Positions 63,704 through 64,000 of a stretch of 64,000 bases of DNA are shown one piece after another; positions within the stretch are counted from its first letter, which is position 1; each line of letters starts with the position of its first letter. Position numbers and translations under genes: made by a program. The stretch spans positions 558,001 to 622,000 of the forward strand of contig JACKKD010000001.1 in NCBI GenBank assembly GCA_020637675.1. Reading direction: 5' to 3'. The notes below the pieces were generated by a model. It was not told the DNA's origin, did not search any database, and saw only the letters and a program-made list of their open reading frames with translations. This DNA is from Paracoccaceae bacterium (GTDB lineage: Bacteria > Pseudomonadota > Alphaproteobacteria > Rhodobacterales > Rhodobacteraceae).

Positions 63704-64000
63704 AGCTGGGCGGCGATATCTTCCGGCACGTCGAAGTTCGCCGTGACGGTCTGGACGTCGTCGTCGTCCTCAAGCGTCTCGATGAGCCGCATCAGCTTCT
63801 GCGCGGTCTCGAGGTCCACGTTGGTGCGGGTCTGCGGCTTCCAGACGAGCTTGGCTTCATCGCACTCGCCGAGTTGCCGTTCCAGCGCCTCGGTCACGTC
63901 CGAAAGACCGTCGGCGGCGCAATAGATCCAGTGCCCCTCCTCGTCGGATTCCACGTCCTCCGCGCCGGCGTCGAGGGCCGCCATCATCACCGTGTCGGCG
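63700..64000 (-). CDS. yebC: YebC/PmpR family protein (C-terminal part, 5' truncated)
   Basis: About 99 codons are present, with the frame open to the window edge. The sequence includes MMAALDAGAEDVESDEEGHW, the middle GLSDVTEALERQLGECDEAK with LVWKPQT, and the ending MRLIETLEDDDDVQTVTANF with DVPEDI. That is the C-terminal domain of YebC/TACO1 proteins, with the acidic ending typical of them. These proteins act as translation or transcription factors, and recent work links YebC to translation of proline-rich sequences. The N-terminal part is outside the window. Confidence 0.95.
   Translation of the reverse strand, partial: ADTVMMAALDAGAEDVESDEEGHWIYCAADGLSDVTEALERQLGECDEAKLVWKPQTRTNVDLETAQKLMRLIETLEDDDDVQTVTANFDVPEDIAAQL

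Overview
The window is a stretch of strongly GC-rich chromosome from an alphaproteobacterium, most likely a member of Rhodobacterales (Rhodobacteraceae). The support is a cytochrome c2/c550 gene beside an aa3 oxidase ctaD, a PccR-type propionate regulator with its pcc genes, a CtrA-type TTAA-N7-TTAA box, FnrL-type TTGAC-N4-GTCAA dyads, a short DnaA/Hda-like protein beside ppk, and several small secreted proteins of the kind found in this family. Genes are dense, many neighbours overlap by ATGA, and there is no sign of an island, prophage, insertion sequence or CRISPR array.

Layout. 0-1.6 kb is a decayed patch: the tail of an unknown gene, an amidohydrolase remnant, a 15-bp tandem repeat, a MarR regulator and tRNA-Leu(GAG). 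1.7-8.3 kb holds a peptidoglycan-binding secreted protein, a tiny secreted protein, lipB, cycA, ctaD, a broken alpha/beta hydrolase and a DUF2244 protein. 8.3-12 kb holds efp facing epmA (elongation factor P and its lysine ligase), a YqeY protein and carA. 12-18.5 kb holds a membrane glycosyltransferase with an N-terminal MshEN (c-di-GMP-type) module behind a CtrA box, a GntR regulator, a HAD phosphatase, a UbiH-type monooxygenase and a class V aminotransferase. 18.5-21.9 kb holds two overlapping Lrp genes divergent from ilvC, then a decayed photolyase-like gene, an SDR gene and a small protein. 22-26 kb holds folB-folP-glmM and a cell-wall hydrolase. 26-34.5 kb holds ppdK and, divergently, an AI-2E transporter, hdaA, ppk1 and ppx. 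34.5-39 kb holds housekeeping and stress genes and nhaA with a structured leader.

39-53 kb is the propionyl-CoA region: pccB, four small envelope or unknown genes, pccA, a GT-C-like membrane protein and a sulfotransferase-like protein on one strand, with methylmalonyl-CoA mutase beyond and the regulator gene pccR nearby. TTTGCAAA-type operators lie before both pccB and pccR. 53-55.7 kb holds pabB-pabC next to a DUF465 gene with an FNR-type dyad. 55.7-61.2 kb is a choline-to-betaine locus: betI-betA divergent from choXWV, with a near-identical operator beside each divergent unit. 61-64 kb holds a DMT exporter, a LysE-type exporter divergent from its ArgP/LysG-like regulator, and the 3' end of yebC.

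The most unusual items are the MshEN-glycosyltransferase with its CtrA box, the glycosyltransferase/sulfotransferase pair coupled to pccA, the nhaA leader RNA candidate, the long FolB with an extra kinase-like domain, and three gene remnants whose frames can still be read.
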